DNA of 32,272 bases from Clostridiaceae bacterium (GCA_910575795.1 CAJTGE010000048.1:1-32272), one strand, 5' to 3'; shown: positions 1-8,162, counted from the first letter of the stretch. Numbers and translations: made by a program. The notes: generated by a model from the sequence alone, not told the origin.

Positions 1-74
1 ATGGCAGAAACAGCTTTGACCTGTTAAAAGCCAAAGTACTGTTTCATGAACTATTTCACGTTGAATTCAACTAA

Positions 75-308
75 GAGTGGAAAGAACCTATCTACCGTTT
101 ACCAATGAAATGCAGCAGTATTAAAAAAAGTGGCTGATAAAACATTTAGCCAGAACCTTAAAGAATTAGAAGCCGATGGTTTGATTGTCCGTGGGGCATA
201 CCCTCAGATACCTTCTAAAGTTGAATATTCCTTAAAAGTGATCGGGGGCGTTCCCTTGTTAAGGTACTTGATAAGTTGTGCGATTGGGGAAATAAAAACA
301 AAAGATGA
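75..308 (+). pseudogene. HxlR-family transcriptional regulator remnant with frameshifts
   Basis: Pieces of an HxlR-type winged-helix regulator lie in successive frames. Around 75-101 one frame reads EWKEPIYRL, resembling the KWK..I.YRL helix of the family. From 121 a second frame reads LKKVADKTFSQNLKELEADG and continues to the wing, PQIPSKVEYSL. After about 239 that frame loses similarity, while the +1 frame (240-308) reads DRGRSLVKVLDKLCDWGNKN and stops at 306-308, which is the expected C-terminal helix. At least two frameshifts are therefore needed, and no intact N-terminus or start is visible. A terminator follows. The family identity is confident and loss of function very likely. Confidence 0.8.
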
Positions 309-323
309 CCCTGCATATATAAC

Positions 324-369
324 GGGCCATAACTGGATCGTATTTTAGCAATCGATATGGCCCTTTTTT
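324..369 (+). terminator. Rho-independent terminator after the HxlR remnant
   Basis: GGGCCAT (324-330) pairs with ATGGCCC (357-363) and is followed by six T residues (364-369). The loop is 26 nt and can partly pair itself (ATCG/CGAT). It would terminate plus-strand transcription from the HxlR remnant. Confidence 0.75.
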
Positions 370-435
370 CCTTATTATTAAACTATGGCTTTCTATATGG
401 TTTTCCACAACACAGTGTTATAATAAATCGTGCCG

Positions 436-1041
436 TTAATCTTTATCTGGCTGCTGTCCATTGTGAGCTAACCATTTACACTCCGTTATATCCATATGCG
501 TGAAGATCGCTTTAAAGGAAGAGTTTTCAGGACTACATGCATATATGCCAAAGCTGATTGAATCGGCGGCATCCCACATATGACATATTCTCATCTGCGA
601 AAAGTGCATCCCATCTTCAGAACACTCAATGCAAAAATCATCTTCCCTTCGGCTTATGCGATACCACATAGACTTGATGGATGCGTCAATTGCTGTTGTT
701 GCCCAGTCTGAGTACCCATGATTCGTTACAACGCTCCCCAAATGCTGAAAATTATCATTCTCGTATTCGGCAGAGGCTTTCAGCCAATTGTCACTGTCCA
801 GATAAATCACAACACCGCACTGGTCGAAACGGTGTTTGCTATCAAATTTTGTCTTAACAATAAATGAAAAATATTTTTCAGATGTTTTCATCTGTAATAC
901 AGGCGCATTGTCATTTCTAAAATGATAATATGTCCTTTGCCATAAATCGGTGTATGGCTTTGTAATTATCTCAATTTTATTGTCTTTAATATCATAACCG
1001 CCAGGTTCTCTTGTCCATTTTAATTTTGTTACATCAAACAT
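436..1041 (-). CDS. DUF1349 domain-containing protein
   Basis: A 201-residue soluble protein without a signal peptide or membrane segment. It matches the DUF1349 family, a concanavalin A-like beta-sandwich often annotated 'regulation of enolase protein 1'. Family-like segments are DLWQRTYYHFRNDNAPVL near residues 32-49, FDQCGVVIYLDSDNWLKAS near 72-90, a centre reading SVVTNHGYSDWATT, then WYRISRREDDFCIE and a C-terminal ISFGIYACSP. The length is typical of the family. The gene is monocistronic with its own promoter (1080-1108) and an AGGAGAG ribosome-binding site before the ATG at 1041. The biochemical function is not established; the fold suggests carbohydrate or other ligand binding. Confidence 0.85.
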   Translation of the reverse strand: MFDVTKLKWTREPGGYDIKDNKIEIITKPYTDLWQRTYYHFRNDNAPVLQMKTSEKYFSFIVKTKFDSKHRFDQCGVVIYLDSDNWLKASAEYENDNFQHLGSVVTNHGYSDWATTAIDASIKSMWYRISRREDDFCIECSEDGMHFSQMRICHMWDAADSISFGIYACSPENSSFKAIFTHMDITECKWLAHNGQQPDKD

Positions 1042-1079
1042 TGCTGTCTCTCCTATCTGTATTGCGATTTATAACCATA

Positions 1080-1108
1080 ATTATAAGATGTTTACCATAA
1101 GAATACAA
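1080..1108 (-). promoter_or_regulatory. Sigma-A-type promoter for the DUF1349 gene
   Basis: Reading the minus strand, TTGTAT (1108-1103) is followed by a 17-nt spacer and a perfect TATAAT (1085-1080), about 40 nt upstream of the ATG at 1041. Confidence 0.7.
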
Positions 1109-1594
1109 TTTCTGATAGAATTTTTACAAAAAAATCTGCTTCTATTGTCATATAGCATTTCTCCATTGAATGGATTGTATTCTTCGTTTTATTTTAGAAG
1201 CAGAAGGTTTGCTGTTAGTTTTATTATACCATACGCTTCTCTGTAATTCTAAGAAAATACATCTAAGGATAGAGTATAATTCCCTCTTTTCCAACAATAC
1301 TACATATCCCTAAATTCTCACTCATAAGAGGTTTTTGAAAAATGAGGATAATATATAGTTGAAAAGCGAGTAAAAAACAGTCAGTCTGAGTGTCTGACAG
1401 AAAGATGCGAATAACGCTCTGAATTCCGGTAAACCAGTACAGCATTGCATAAATAACAGTGAATTCAGCACCTGCTCTTTGCGCAATGATGTAATAGTAT
1501 ACCCCACACTGATTAACCGTACATTTCGCTGGTCTAAATTTCCATCTGCCGCGTTGAAATGATGTTTTCGTTTTGGAGTATGCTTAAAAATACC
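1109..1594. other. Gene-free AT-rich stretch with one inverted repeat
   Basis: I see no gene I can support here. The one structural feature is a 10-bp perfect inverted repeat, TCTGCTTCTA (1135-1144) and TAGAAGCAGA (1195-1204), around a 50-nt loop. On the minus strand a frame stays open from just past the stop at 1595 down to 1322 and has a hydrophobic C-terminal half, but it has no good start and matches no family I recognise. Given the decay around it, this may be gene debris. Confidence 0.4.
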
Positions 1595-2054
1595 CTAAAA
1601 TCCTCCAGCCTGATAAGCCCGCGCAATTACATAGGACGGCTCAAAGTATGCGCTGCGATTATAGTTATCAATAGAATTGCAAATATCATGATTATAAATT
1701 CTGAAAATTCCCTGCACATAATCTTCATTTTGTAAAGTGGTATTCCGTATCAGCCTTTGACAGACCTTTCCCAATCTGAATGGCGGCAGGAGGACAGGAC
1801 ACTAATTCCCTGTCAGTGTCCACAATGTCATAACTGCCATTCTGGAGATGGTACTCTTTAATCCATGAATCTTCCACATCAGAAGGATTCTCTGCATGAA
1901 GAACATTTGCAACACTAATGAGGTGGTACATGGCATTAACGACATACTGATTCTTTTGATGTAATCTTCTGGCAACGCGCTCAATCATATAGCAGATAAA
2001 AAACAAGTCATTACTTTGAATATCCTCATCGGGGAAATACCGATTTTTCTTAAC
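1595..2054 (-). pseudogene. DUF3990-partner protein (DUF3791-like), frameshifted
   Basis: From about 2054 the minus strand reads KNRYFPDEDIQSNDLFFIC and then MIERVARRLHQKN, followed by HLISVANVLHAENPSDVED and AAIQIGK. This is typical of the protein commonly encoded next to DUF3990 genes in Clostridia. After IQIGK (about 1768) the frame turns to nonsense and stops at 1725. The +1 frame continues with VCQRLIRNTTLQNEDYVQG, then IDNYNRSAYFEPSYVIARAY and a stop at 1595-1597. One extra base between the GGGAAA and GTCTG codons explains the break. No ATG is seen at the 5' end; a TTG at 2006 is the only near start. The gene may once have been fused to the DUF3990 frame upstream. Confidence 0.7.
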
Positions 2055-2508
2055 TTAATACTCCCTTCAAAACGTAATGTCTGCAGAGCAGGTTCAGTAC
2101 AAAAAACAATTTGATGCGTTGGGTATTTAAATTTGACCAATTCCCAAAATGCAGCCCTGGAGACAGCGCCGTCTACAAAATCTTCCACATAATCCCATAT
2201 CTGCTCATCTGCCAGTGGCCCTTCTACAATATCATAAGGATGCTCAATCCCCCTTCTGCAGTTGACAGCGAGCTGCAGCCATTCTTCTGTCATTTGATTA
2301 AACGTGCAAATGTTCAGGCTGTCCGCCTGGGTATAGCGGTATATATTTACAACCGATTCTCCGCGTTTTGTCAGCGCCCAGCGTCTGGCCTGCTTTTCCA
2401 GCGCGGTACAGTAAAAAACATATCCGAAGTCTTTATAATGGCCGTTTATCATGATCTGAGGCTGTTCTACAATGACATTACTTCCGTGATAATATGATGT
2501 ACATTCAT
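1985..2508 (-). pseudogene. DUF3990 family protein, disrupted at both ends
   Basis: The main frame contains YYHGSNVIVEQPQIMINGHY, then KDFGYVFYCTALEKQARRWA and YRYTQADSLNICTF. These are hallmarks of DUF3990, which I recall being grouped with ADP-ribosyltransferase-like folds. The expected start, ATG at 2508 behind AGGAAA, is out of frame with YHGSN because of a small indel in the CATCATATTATCAC stretch (about 2488-2500). The first in-frame ATG (2452) falls inside the domain and would remove the HGSN motif. Near 2046 the frame passes an A tract and ends RKIGISP instead of joining RKNRYFP in the next frame, pointing to a second indel. A sequencing error would explain one indel but hardly all of them in this locus. 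Confidence 0.65.
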
Positions 2509-2646
2509 TTATGTTTTCCTTGAATTAAAGATTCGGCAGTTTCGTATTCCCAGGGCTTCCATCTGTAAATGATATTGTTTCCGGAATACGTATCTTTCTT
2601 ATCAGTTTACAGCTATCTTTACATATTGTCAAACTTAAATTACGAA

Positions 2647-2675
2647 TTGACATTCCCGCCCGTTTGTGTTATTTT
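2647..2675 (+). promoter_or_regulatory. Promoter of the FMN riboswitch-ribU transcript
   Basis: A perfect -35 TTGACA (2647-2652), a 17-nt spacer and a -10 TATTTT (2670-2675) lie about 20 nt upstream of the riboswitch aptamer. Confidence 0.65.
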
Positions 2676-2694
2676 TATAACAGCAATTAAATAA

Positions 2695-2808
2695 TTTCTT
2701 CGGGGCGGGGTGTGATTCCCCACCGGCGGTAAAAGTCCGCGAACCGCGAGAGCGGTGGATCCGGTGTGATTCCGGAACCGACAGTACAGTCTGGATGAGA
2801 GAAGAAGC
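2695..2808 (+). ncRNA. FMN riboswitch (RFN element)
   Basis: The conserved RFN blocks appear in order: CGGGGCGGGGTG, ATTCCCCACCGGCGGT, GTCCGCGAACCG, GTGATTCCGGAACCGACAGT and GGATGAGAGAAGA. The outer stem pairs TTTCTTC at the 5' end with GAAGAAG at the 3' end. A terminator (2894-2925) follows, and then ribU, so bound FMN should switch off expression of the flavin transporter by premature termination. Confidence 0.97.
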
Positions 2809-2893
2809 GAGCGTCAGAGGACGGACGATGAACCGCAGGGCCTTTTATATGGCCGGCAGTGGTTTTTCCCGGAGTCTGATCCATATGAAGTCC

Positions 2894-2925
2894 AATCTCA
2901 GGCCCCCCGAAGCCTGAGATTTTTT
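2894..2925 (+). terminator. Riboswitch-controlled terminator before ribU
   Basis: AATCTCAGGC (2894-2903) pairs perfectly with GCCTGAGATT (2912-2921), with T residues running to 2925. It lies between the FMN aptamer and ribU, as expected of a transcription-attenuating expression platform. Confidence 0.85.
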
Positions 2926-2983
2926 ATGCACACGGGCAGGGAATTATGCTTTCGCTGCCCGGCATCAGAAGGGAGAGAGAAAC

Positions 2984-3592
2984 ATGAAGACAAAATGGAG
3001 TGTTCAGAAGCTGATTTATACGGGTATGCTTGCGGCGCTGGCCGGGGCGCTGATGTCGCTGGAGTTTTCGGTTCCGCTTATGCCGCCGTTTTACAAGATT
3101 GATTTCAGCGACGTTCCCTCGATTGTGGCCGTATTTTTGCTGGGGCCGGTGTCGGGAGCCTGCGTGGAGATTATTAAGATTTTGATTAAGATGATCTCCG
3201 TGGGGACGAATTCGATGTATGTGGGCGAGCTTTCCAACCTGATCGGCGTGGCCCTGTTTGTGATTCCTTTGTGGTTTATCTATCAGAAGCGCGGCGCTAC
3301 GAGGCGGGCCGGCGTGGAGGCGTTAGCGTGCAGCGTTGTGATCCGGACGGCGTTTGCGTGCTTCTGCAATGCATGTATTACGCTTCCGCTGTATGCCGCG
3401 GCTATGGGAGTGCCGCTGGACGAAGTGGTCCGCATGGTCGGGGCCGTAAACCCGGCGATCCATGATTTGACCGGATTTATTATACTGGCAACGGTACCGT
3501 TTAATATTATTAAGATTGGAATAAATTACACGATCGGACATCTGCTTTACCCCCGTCTGCTGGCTGCCAGAATTGTGGCAAAGACTGTGTAG
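2984..3592 (+). CDS. ribU: Riboflavin ECF transporter substrate-binding subunit RibU
   Basis: A 202-residue integral membrane protein with about six predicted segments, the usual size for an ECF S component. It opens with a short basic N-terminus and LIYTGMLAALAGALMSLEF. It then has PPFYKIDFSDVPSIVAVFLL, where the K-I-D-F-S-D-V-P string is a hallmark of RibU, and ends with LTGFIILATVPFNIIKI. It captures riboflavin and works with a shared EcfAA'T energising module that is not in this window. The start ATG at 2984 follows a GGGAGAG ribosome-binding site. The FMN riboswitch upstream independently supports the substrate. The next gene lies 79 nt downstream with no terminator visible, so co-transcription is possible. 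Confidence 0.95.
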   Translation: MKTKWSVQKLIYTGMLAALAGALMSLEFSVPLMPPFYKIDFSDVPSIVAVFLLGPVSGACVEIIKILIKMISVGTNSMYVGELSNLIGVALFVIPLWFIYQKRGATRRAGVEALACSVVIRTAFACFCNACITLPLYAAAMGVPLDEVVRMVGAVNPAIHDLTGFIILATVPFNIIKIGINYTIGHLLYPRLLAARIVAKTV

Positions 3593-3671
3593 GGCGCGTC
3601 AGGAAGAACAGGTTTTGCAAGGAGGAACGGTTCCCGGTTATCGTGACGGCTGCATGAGGAGGAGGCAGACT

Positions 3672-4466
3672 ATGATTCGCAATTACCGCGATCTGACCCG
3701 CTGGGAGATGGAGCGGGTGGATAAGGAGGAGACGATTGTACTGATTCCGCTTGGCGCGCTGGAGCAGCATGGAAACCAGGCGCCTCTGGGAACGGATGAT
3801 ATCATCGCAGAGGCGATGGTTAAGGAGATAGAGAAGGCGCTGGAGGCAGAAGGGGAGACGGATTTCCCGATGCTTGTGTTTCCGGTGATTCCGGTGGGGC
3901 TGAGCACAGAGCATAAGAATTTCTGCGGTTCGGTTACGTTCCGGCCGGACACCTATTATCACATGCTGTATGATATCAGCGTGAGCCTGGCGCATCACGG
4001 CTTTAAGAAACTGGCGTTTCTGGTGTGCCACGGCGGCAATGCGCCGATTGTCCAGGTACTGAGCCGCGAGCTGCGCAGTGAGCTTGGCATTTCACCCTTT
4101 ATCCTGTCAGCAGGAGCGTTCGGGCATCCGGATGTGCTGGCGACGGTGTCAGAGGGGAATATCTGGGATTTCCATGGCGGGGAGATGGAGACATCCATGG
4201 TCATGGCAGTAGATGAGAGCCTGGTAAAGCTGGAGCTTTCAGAAGCCGGCATTCCCGCGGCATTTGAACACAATGAAGCGCTGAAGCCGTATGGAAATGT
4301 GTCGATAGGCTGGGTTTCCGAGGACTGGAGGACAAAAGACGGGAAGCCGATCGGGATCGGCGGGGATCCTGCCGGGGCCGCAGCTTCAAAGGGCAGGATT
4401 ATCCTGGAGACAAGCGCAAAGGTGTTGATTCCGGGGCTTAAAGAGATCAGGAAGTGGAAGGGGTAG
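3672..4466 (+). CDS. Creatininase-family amidohydrolase
   Basis: A 264-residue cytosolic metal-dependent amidohydrolase of the creatininase/MftE/ArfB family. The metal-site motif LIPLGALEQHGNQAPLGTD (residues 24-42) supplies Glu31, His33 and Asp42. VCHGGNAP carries His120, and FHGGEMETS carries Glu171 and Glu173, so all expected ligands are present. I chose the ATG at 3672 because GAGGAGG lies just upstream and the family match begins there; an upstream extension of the frame is not family-like. Known members act on creatinine, on the pyrimidine intermediate of archaeal riboflavin synthesis (ArfB) or on mycofactocin precursor peptides. The substrate here is unknown. It follows ribU by 79 nt and precedes the PHP gene by 4 nt, so those two are almost certainly co-translated. 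Confidence 0.88.
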   Translation: MIRNYRDLTRWEMERVDKEETIVLIPLGALEQHGNQAPLGTDDIIAEAMVKEIEKALEAEGETDFPMLVFPVIPVGLSTEHKNFCGSVTFRPDTYYHMLYDISVSLAHHGFKKLAFLVCHGGNAPIVQVLSRELRSELGISPFILSAGAFGHPDVLATVSEGNIWDFHGGEMETSMVMAVDESLVKLELSEAGIPAAFEHNEALKPYGNVSIGWVSEDWRTKDGKPIGIGGDPAGAAASKGRIILETSAKVLIPGLKEIRKWKG

Positions 4467-4470
4467 AGTG

Positions 4471-5301
4471 ATGCTGCGGGCAGATTTTCATACGCATACA
4501 ACGTTTTGCGACGGAAGGAATACGCCCAAAGAGATGGCAGAGGCCGCTTATCAGAAGGGTTTTACGGATTTTGGCATATCAGGCCATGCGGACTTCTCGT
4601 TCTGCGATCCCGGCTTTGGGATGGGGGACAGCGCGTTTGAGGAGTATAAACGCGAGCTGTACCGCCTGCGCGAAGCGTATGCAGGGCGGATGAACCTCTA
4701 TATCGGGGTCGAGCTGGACTGCCTGGGGCCCAGGCAGGAGGCGGACTATGCGATTGGTTCCACACACTGTGTCTTAAAAAACGGAGAATATGTGTGTGTG
4801 GACGATACGGAGGAACGGCTTTCGGAAGCGGTTATGCGTCTCTGGGGCGGGGACTGGTATGCGTTTGTGAGGGACTATTTTGAGACAGAGGCCCGGGTTT
4901 TTGAAAAGACCGGCTGCGACTGGATAGGGCATTTTGATCTGCTGACAAAGTTCAACAGGGGAGGCCGGTATTTTGACGAAAACAGCGATGATTTTCTGGA
5001 GCCGGCTCTCGCGGCGATGAAGCGCCTGAACAGGGAGGGACTTCCGTTTGAGATCAATACAGGGGCCATTTCCAGAGGATACCGGGACGAACCGTATCCG
5101 TCGGGCATTCTTCTGAGGGAGTTAAACCTCATGGGAGGGCGGATTCTGATTAATTCGGACAGCCACAGCAGGGAAACGATCGGATATGGCTTTGATAAGG
5201 CGCTTCAGGCCGCGTGGGAGAGCGGCTTTAGGCAGATACTGGTTCTGACCCCGGGAGGAAGCTTCCGGGAGCTGAATATTCTGGATCTGGGGCGCGCCTG
5301 A
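4471..5301 (+). CDS. PHP-domain phosphatase, histidinol-phosphatase (HisJ)-like
   Basis: A PHP-domain metal-dependent phosphoesterase of about 276 residues, near the usual size for the HisJ family. Visible metal motifs are DFHTHTTFCDG at the N-terminus, ISGHADFSF near residue 37, GVELDC near 82, WIGHFDLLTKF near 152 and INSDSHS near 230. These are the His/Asp/Glu sets that build the trinuclear centre. A GTG (4468) directly precedes the ATG at 4471; the AGGGG at 4459-4463 is better spaced for the ATG. It begins 4 nt after the creatininase-family stop. No his genes are nearby, so a role in histidine synthesis is doubtful; it may dephosphorylate another small molecule. Confidence 0.85.
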   Translation: MLRADFHTHTTFCDGRNTPKEMAEAAYQKGFTDFGISGHADFSFCDPGFGMGDSAFEEYKRELYRLREAYAGRMNLYIGVELDCLGPRQEADYAIGSTHCVLKNGEYVCVDDTEERLSEAVMRLWGGDWYAFVRDYFETEARVFEKTGCDWIGHFDLLTKFNRGGRYFDENSDDFLEPALAAMKRLNREGLPFEINTGAISRGYRDEPYPSGILLRELNLMGGRILINSDSHSRETIGYGFDKALQAAWESGFRQILVLTPGGSFRELNILDLGRA

Positions 5302-5390
5302 AAAATCATCCCTGCCGTACGCGCGCCCCGTTTCGCGCTATATGCGGGAAAAATCATTAGAAAGTAATATTTTGGAATCGTATAATCTAC

Positions 5391-5423
5391 AATCCTGACT
5401 GTAAAAATGTCAGGATTTTTATA
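5391..5423 (+). terminator. Terminator after the PHP gene
   Basis: AATCCTGAC (5391-5399) pairs with GTCAGGATT (5409-5417), followed by T residues. It closes the ribU-creatininase-PHP transcript 90 nt after the last stop codon. Confidence 0.8.
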
Positions 5424-5473
5424 TTTTCAGTCAATCTATTTATAGCTTTTTTCCCTTTGTCTGTTTACAATGA

Positions 5474-5604
5474 AGGCAGCCGTTCAGATGGGCGGGAAGA
5501 TGTTTTTCGTCCGAACGGTTACCAGTCAGGACCACCGTTTAAGCCGTCCCGGCCGTTTTCAGGCGGGCGCGTTATGTGCGGCCATGAACTGTTTCGGCGG
5601 CTGC
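5474..5604 (+). promoter_or_regulatory. Foldable 5' leader of the GRE operon (candidate RNA element)
   Basis: A closing stem pairs GCAGCCG (5474-5480) with CGGCTGC (5598-5604). Inside it a hairpin pairs CCGTTC with GAACGG (ending at 5518) and continues as GGGCGGGAA with TTTTCGTCC through G-U wobbles. A GC-rich second domain with CGTCC/GGGCG follows. The ribosome-binding site AAGGAGG (5616-5622) lies just downstream. I do not recognise this as a known riboswitch class; the pairing was done by eye. Confidence 0.35.
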
Positions 5605-5632
5605 TTGCAGGAGATAAGGAGGAAAATGTTAT

Positions 5633-8017
5633 ATGAGCTATATGGATCGGATCGAATATATGAAAAACCGGGTGGTTCACACCATGCCGGAGATGGATCT
5701 GGAGAATGCGCGGATCCTGACAGAGAGTTTTAAGGAGACGGGAGGAGAACCCTTATGCATCCGCAAGGCAAAGGCATTCAGGAAACAGTGCCGTGAAAAA
5801 ACGGTTAAGATCTGGGAAAAGGAGCTGATCGTGGGCTGCCCGGGCAGCAAGATGCGCGGCGGGATCCTCTGCGCCGATACATGCTGGTCGATTCTGGATG
5901 AAGAGCTGGATACCATTAGCACAAGGAAATATGATCCGTTTTACCTGCGCCCAGAAGACCGGGAGATGTTTTTAAATGTGATTAAGCCATACTGGGAGGG
6001 GCGTTCCACGTATGAGGCATGGCTTAAGCAGATCCCGGAGGACTGCAGGAAGCTCCGCGACGCGGGCCAGGTGTATATTAACCGCAAGGCCGTGCGCGGC
6101 TGGGGCGAGACGACGGCGGGCTACCGCCAGATCATTGAGGAAGGCATTGAGTCGATCTGCAGGACGATCCGCGGGCGGATGGAAAGGCTTGACGAGACGG
6201 TTCCGGGCGATATTGAAAAGATGAATTATCTGAGGGCCATGCTGATCTGTGCGGAAGGCATCTGCGGCCTTGCAGAGCGCTATGCGGATGAGGCGGAGCG
6301 CCTGGCCGGGCAGGAGAAGGACGGGGGAAGGCGCGCGGAGCTTCTTTCGATCGCGTCCGCGTGCCGCCATGTGCCGAGATATCCGGCGAGAACATTTCAG
6401 GAAGCGTTACAGTCCCTCTATCTCTACCAGATCAGTATTTTTATGGAGCAGAATGCGGCCAGCTACAATCCGGGGCGCATGGATCAGTATCTCTACCCGT
6501 ATTTTAAAGCCGATTTGGAGAAAGGCATCCTGACAGAGGAAAAGGCTCAGGAGCTTTTGGACTGCCTGTGGATCAAATTTTCGGAGCCCTGCCTGTTCCA
6601 GGACGCGGTGACCGCGGAATTTGCGGCCGGCTATCCCATGTTCCAGAATGTCTGCGTGGGCGGCGTGACGACAACCGGACAGGACGCGGTAAATGATTTA
6701 TCGTATCTGATCCTGCAGGCGACCATGGATGTGAGGCTGTATCAGCCGTCCCTGTCCGTGCGCTACAGCCTGGCGAAAAACCCGAACCGCTTCCTGCGCA
6801 AGGTGGTGGAGCTGATCCGCCTGGGAACCGGCTTTCCGGCCTTTCACAATGACGATGTCGGCATCCGCATGGTGATGAACAAGGGGATCCCGCTTCGGGA
6901 AGCCTTTGACTGGAACCCCTGCGGCTGTGTGGAGACGAACCTTGAGGGCAGGCTGCGCCATTACACCGCGCTGGCGGATATCAATCTGGGAGGCATGATC
7001 GAATTTGCCATGACAAACGGCGTAAACCGCAAGAGCGGCGGGAAGGTGTCAGCGGAAACCGGGGATCCCGCATCCTTTAAAACGTATGAGGAGTTTAAGG
7101 AGGCGGTAAAAGCCCAGATCCGCTATGCAGTCCGCGCCGTGGTGAAAGGGAGCCATGTGATTGACGATGTGTGCATGGATCGCATCGTGCCCGCGCTCTC
7201 CCTTTCCTTCCGCGAGTGCATTGAAAAGTGTAAGGATTATGCCTGGGGCGGGGCGAAATATAATTCCGGAAACGGCATTATCCTGATCGGCGCAGCGGAT
7301 CTGATCAACAGTATGGCGGCCGTAAAGAAGCTGGTTTATGACACGGGAGAGGTTCCCATGGAAACGCTGGTAAAGGCCCTGGACGCTGATTTTGCAGGCT
7401 TTGAGGAGGTGCAGAAGCTCTGTCAGGACGCGCCGAAGTACGGAAATGACGACGAGACGGTTGACGCGATCGCGGGCGAGATGTTTACGTTCATCGCGGA
7501 TGAGATTGAGGGCTACAGGAGTAAATTCGGAACCATGACGCCCGGAATCCTTCCGGTATCCGGCAATACGCCGTTCGGCCTGGAGGTGGGCGCGCTTCCC
7601 TATGGAAGAAACGCCTGGAGGCCGCTTGCGGACGGCGTCAGCCCCAATGGCGGCACGGACGTCAACGGGCCGGGCGCGGTGCTGAAATCCGTTTCCCGCC
7701 TGCCGCATGACCGGTTTGTGCAGGGAACCCTTTTAAATATGAAGGTAGAGCCTGAGATGTTAAACAGTGAGAATGGAATCACGCAGATGATGGCGCTGTT
7801 AAAAAGCATGTGCAGCCTTGGCGTGTTCCACGTGCAGTTTAATGTGATCAACCGCGAGACGCTTCTTGAGGCGCAGAAGACGCCGGACGATTACAGAGGG
7901 CTTCTGGTGCGAGTGGCCGGCTACACGGCGTATTTTACAGAGCTGGGGCGGGATGTCCAGGATGAGATTATCGGAAGGACGGAGCAGAAGGCGCTTTATG
8001 GCTGTAGCTGCGGCTGA
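5633..8017 (+). CDS. Glycyl radical enzyme of unknown substrate
   Basis: A 794-residue pyruvate formate-lyase-like glycyl radical enzyme, the usual length for the dehydratase/lyase/decarboxylase branch. The thiyl site reads NPCGCVETN, with Cys432 the likely radical cysteine, Glu434 the general base and an extra Cys430. The radical loop reads VRVAGYTAYF with Gly763, and the C-terminus has IIGRTEQ followed by an unusual Cys-containing tail, LYGCSCG. It should act in the cytosol after activation by the radical SAM enzyme encoded at 8719. It is not an obvious choline lyase or diol dehydratase (those read GCVEP). It also differs from hydroxyproline dehydratase, which as I recall reads SGCVETG and has WDAFTPGR where this has AASYNPGR. 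ATG 5633 follows AAGGAGG at 10 nt. Function class certain, reaction unknown. Confidence 0.93.
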   Translation: MSYMDRIEYMKNRVVHTMPEMDLENARILTESFKETGGEPLCIRKAKAFRKQCREKTVKIWEKELIVGCPGSKMRGGILCADTCWSILDEELDTISTRKYDPFYLRPEDREMFLNVIKPYWEGRSTYEAWLKQIPEDCRKLRDAGQVYINRKAVRGWGETTAGYRQIIEEGIESICRTIRGRMERLDETVPGDIEKMNYLRAMLICAEGICGLAERYADEAERLAGQEKDGGRRAELLSIASACRHVPRYPARTFQEALQSLYLYQISIFMEQNAASYNPGRMDQYLYPYFKADLEKGILTEEKAQELLDCLWIKFSEPCLFQDAVTAEFAAGYPMFQNVCVGGVTTTGQDAVNDLSYLILQATMDVRLYQPSLSVRYSLAKNPNRFLRKVVELIRLGTGFPAFHNDDVGIRMVMNKGIPLREAFDWNPCGCVETNLEGRLRHYTALADINLGGMIEFAMTNGVNRKSGGKVSAETGDPASFKTYEEFKEAVKAQIRYAVRAVVKGSHVIDDVCMDRIVPALSLSFRECIEKCKDYAWGGAKYNSGNGIILIGAADLINSMAAVKKLVYDTGEVPMETLVKALDADFAGFEEVQKLCQDAPKYGNDDETVDAIAGEMFTFIADEIEGYRSKFGTMTPGILPVSGNTPFGLEVGALPYGRNAWRPLADGVSPNGGTDVNGPGAVLKSVSRLPHDRFVQGTLLNMKVEPEMLNSENGITQMMALLKSMCSLGVFHVQFNVINRETLLEAQKTPDDYRGLLVRVAGYTAYFTELGRDVQDEIIGRTEQKALYGCSCG

Positions 8018-8162
8018 TTTTCCGCCAGGCGCACCCAATATTAATCAATGTACGCCCCGCGTACGCCTCATAAATTTGTGCGCATCTGAAAAAAAGTCAT
8101 CTCACAAAATCAGGCGCGGCGAGATTCCGGGAGTACATATGCTGAAAAAAGGAGTGAGGACA

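Noticed and set aside
1322..1594. A minus-strand frame open from the stop at 1595 down to 1322 with a hydrophobic second half
   Set aside because: It has no convincing start or ribosome-binding site, matches no family I recognise and lies in gene debris.
5470..5733. An 87-residue plus-strand frame overlapping the GRE start
   Set aside because: It overlaps the GRE gene in another frame, has no family match and covers the structured leader.
5633..8017. Calling the GRE a trans-4-hydroxyproline dehydratase because a ProC homologue lies downstream
   Set aside because: The thiyl motif context (NPCGCVETN) and the AASYNPGR segment differ from HypD as I remember it, and the ProC-like gene is 9.4 kb away in another transcript.
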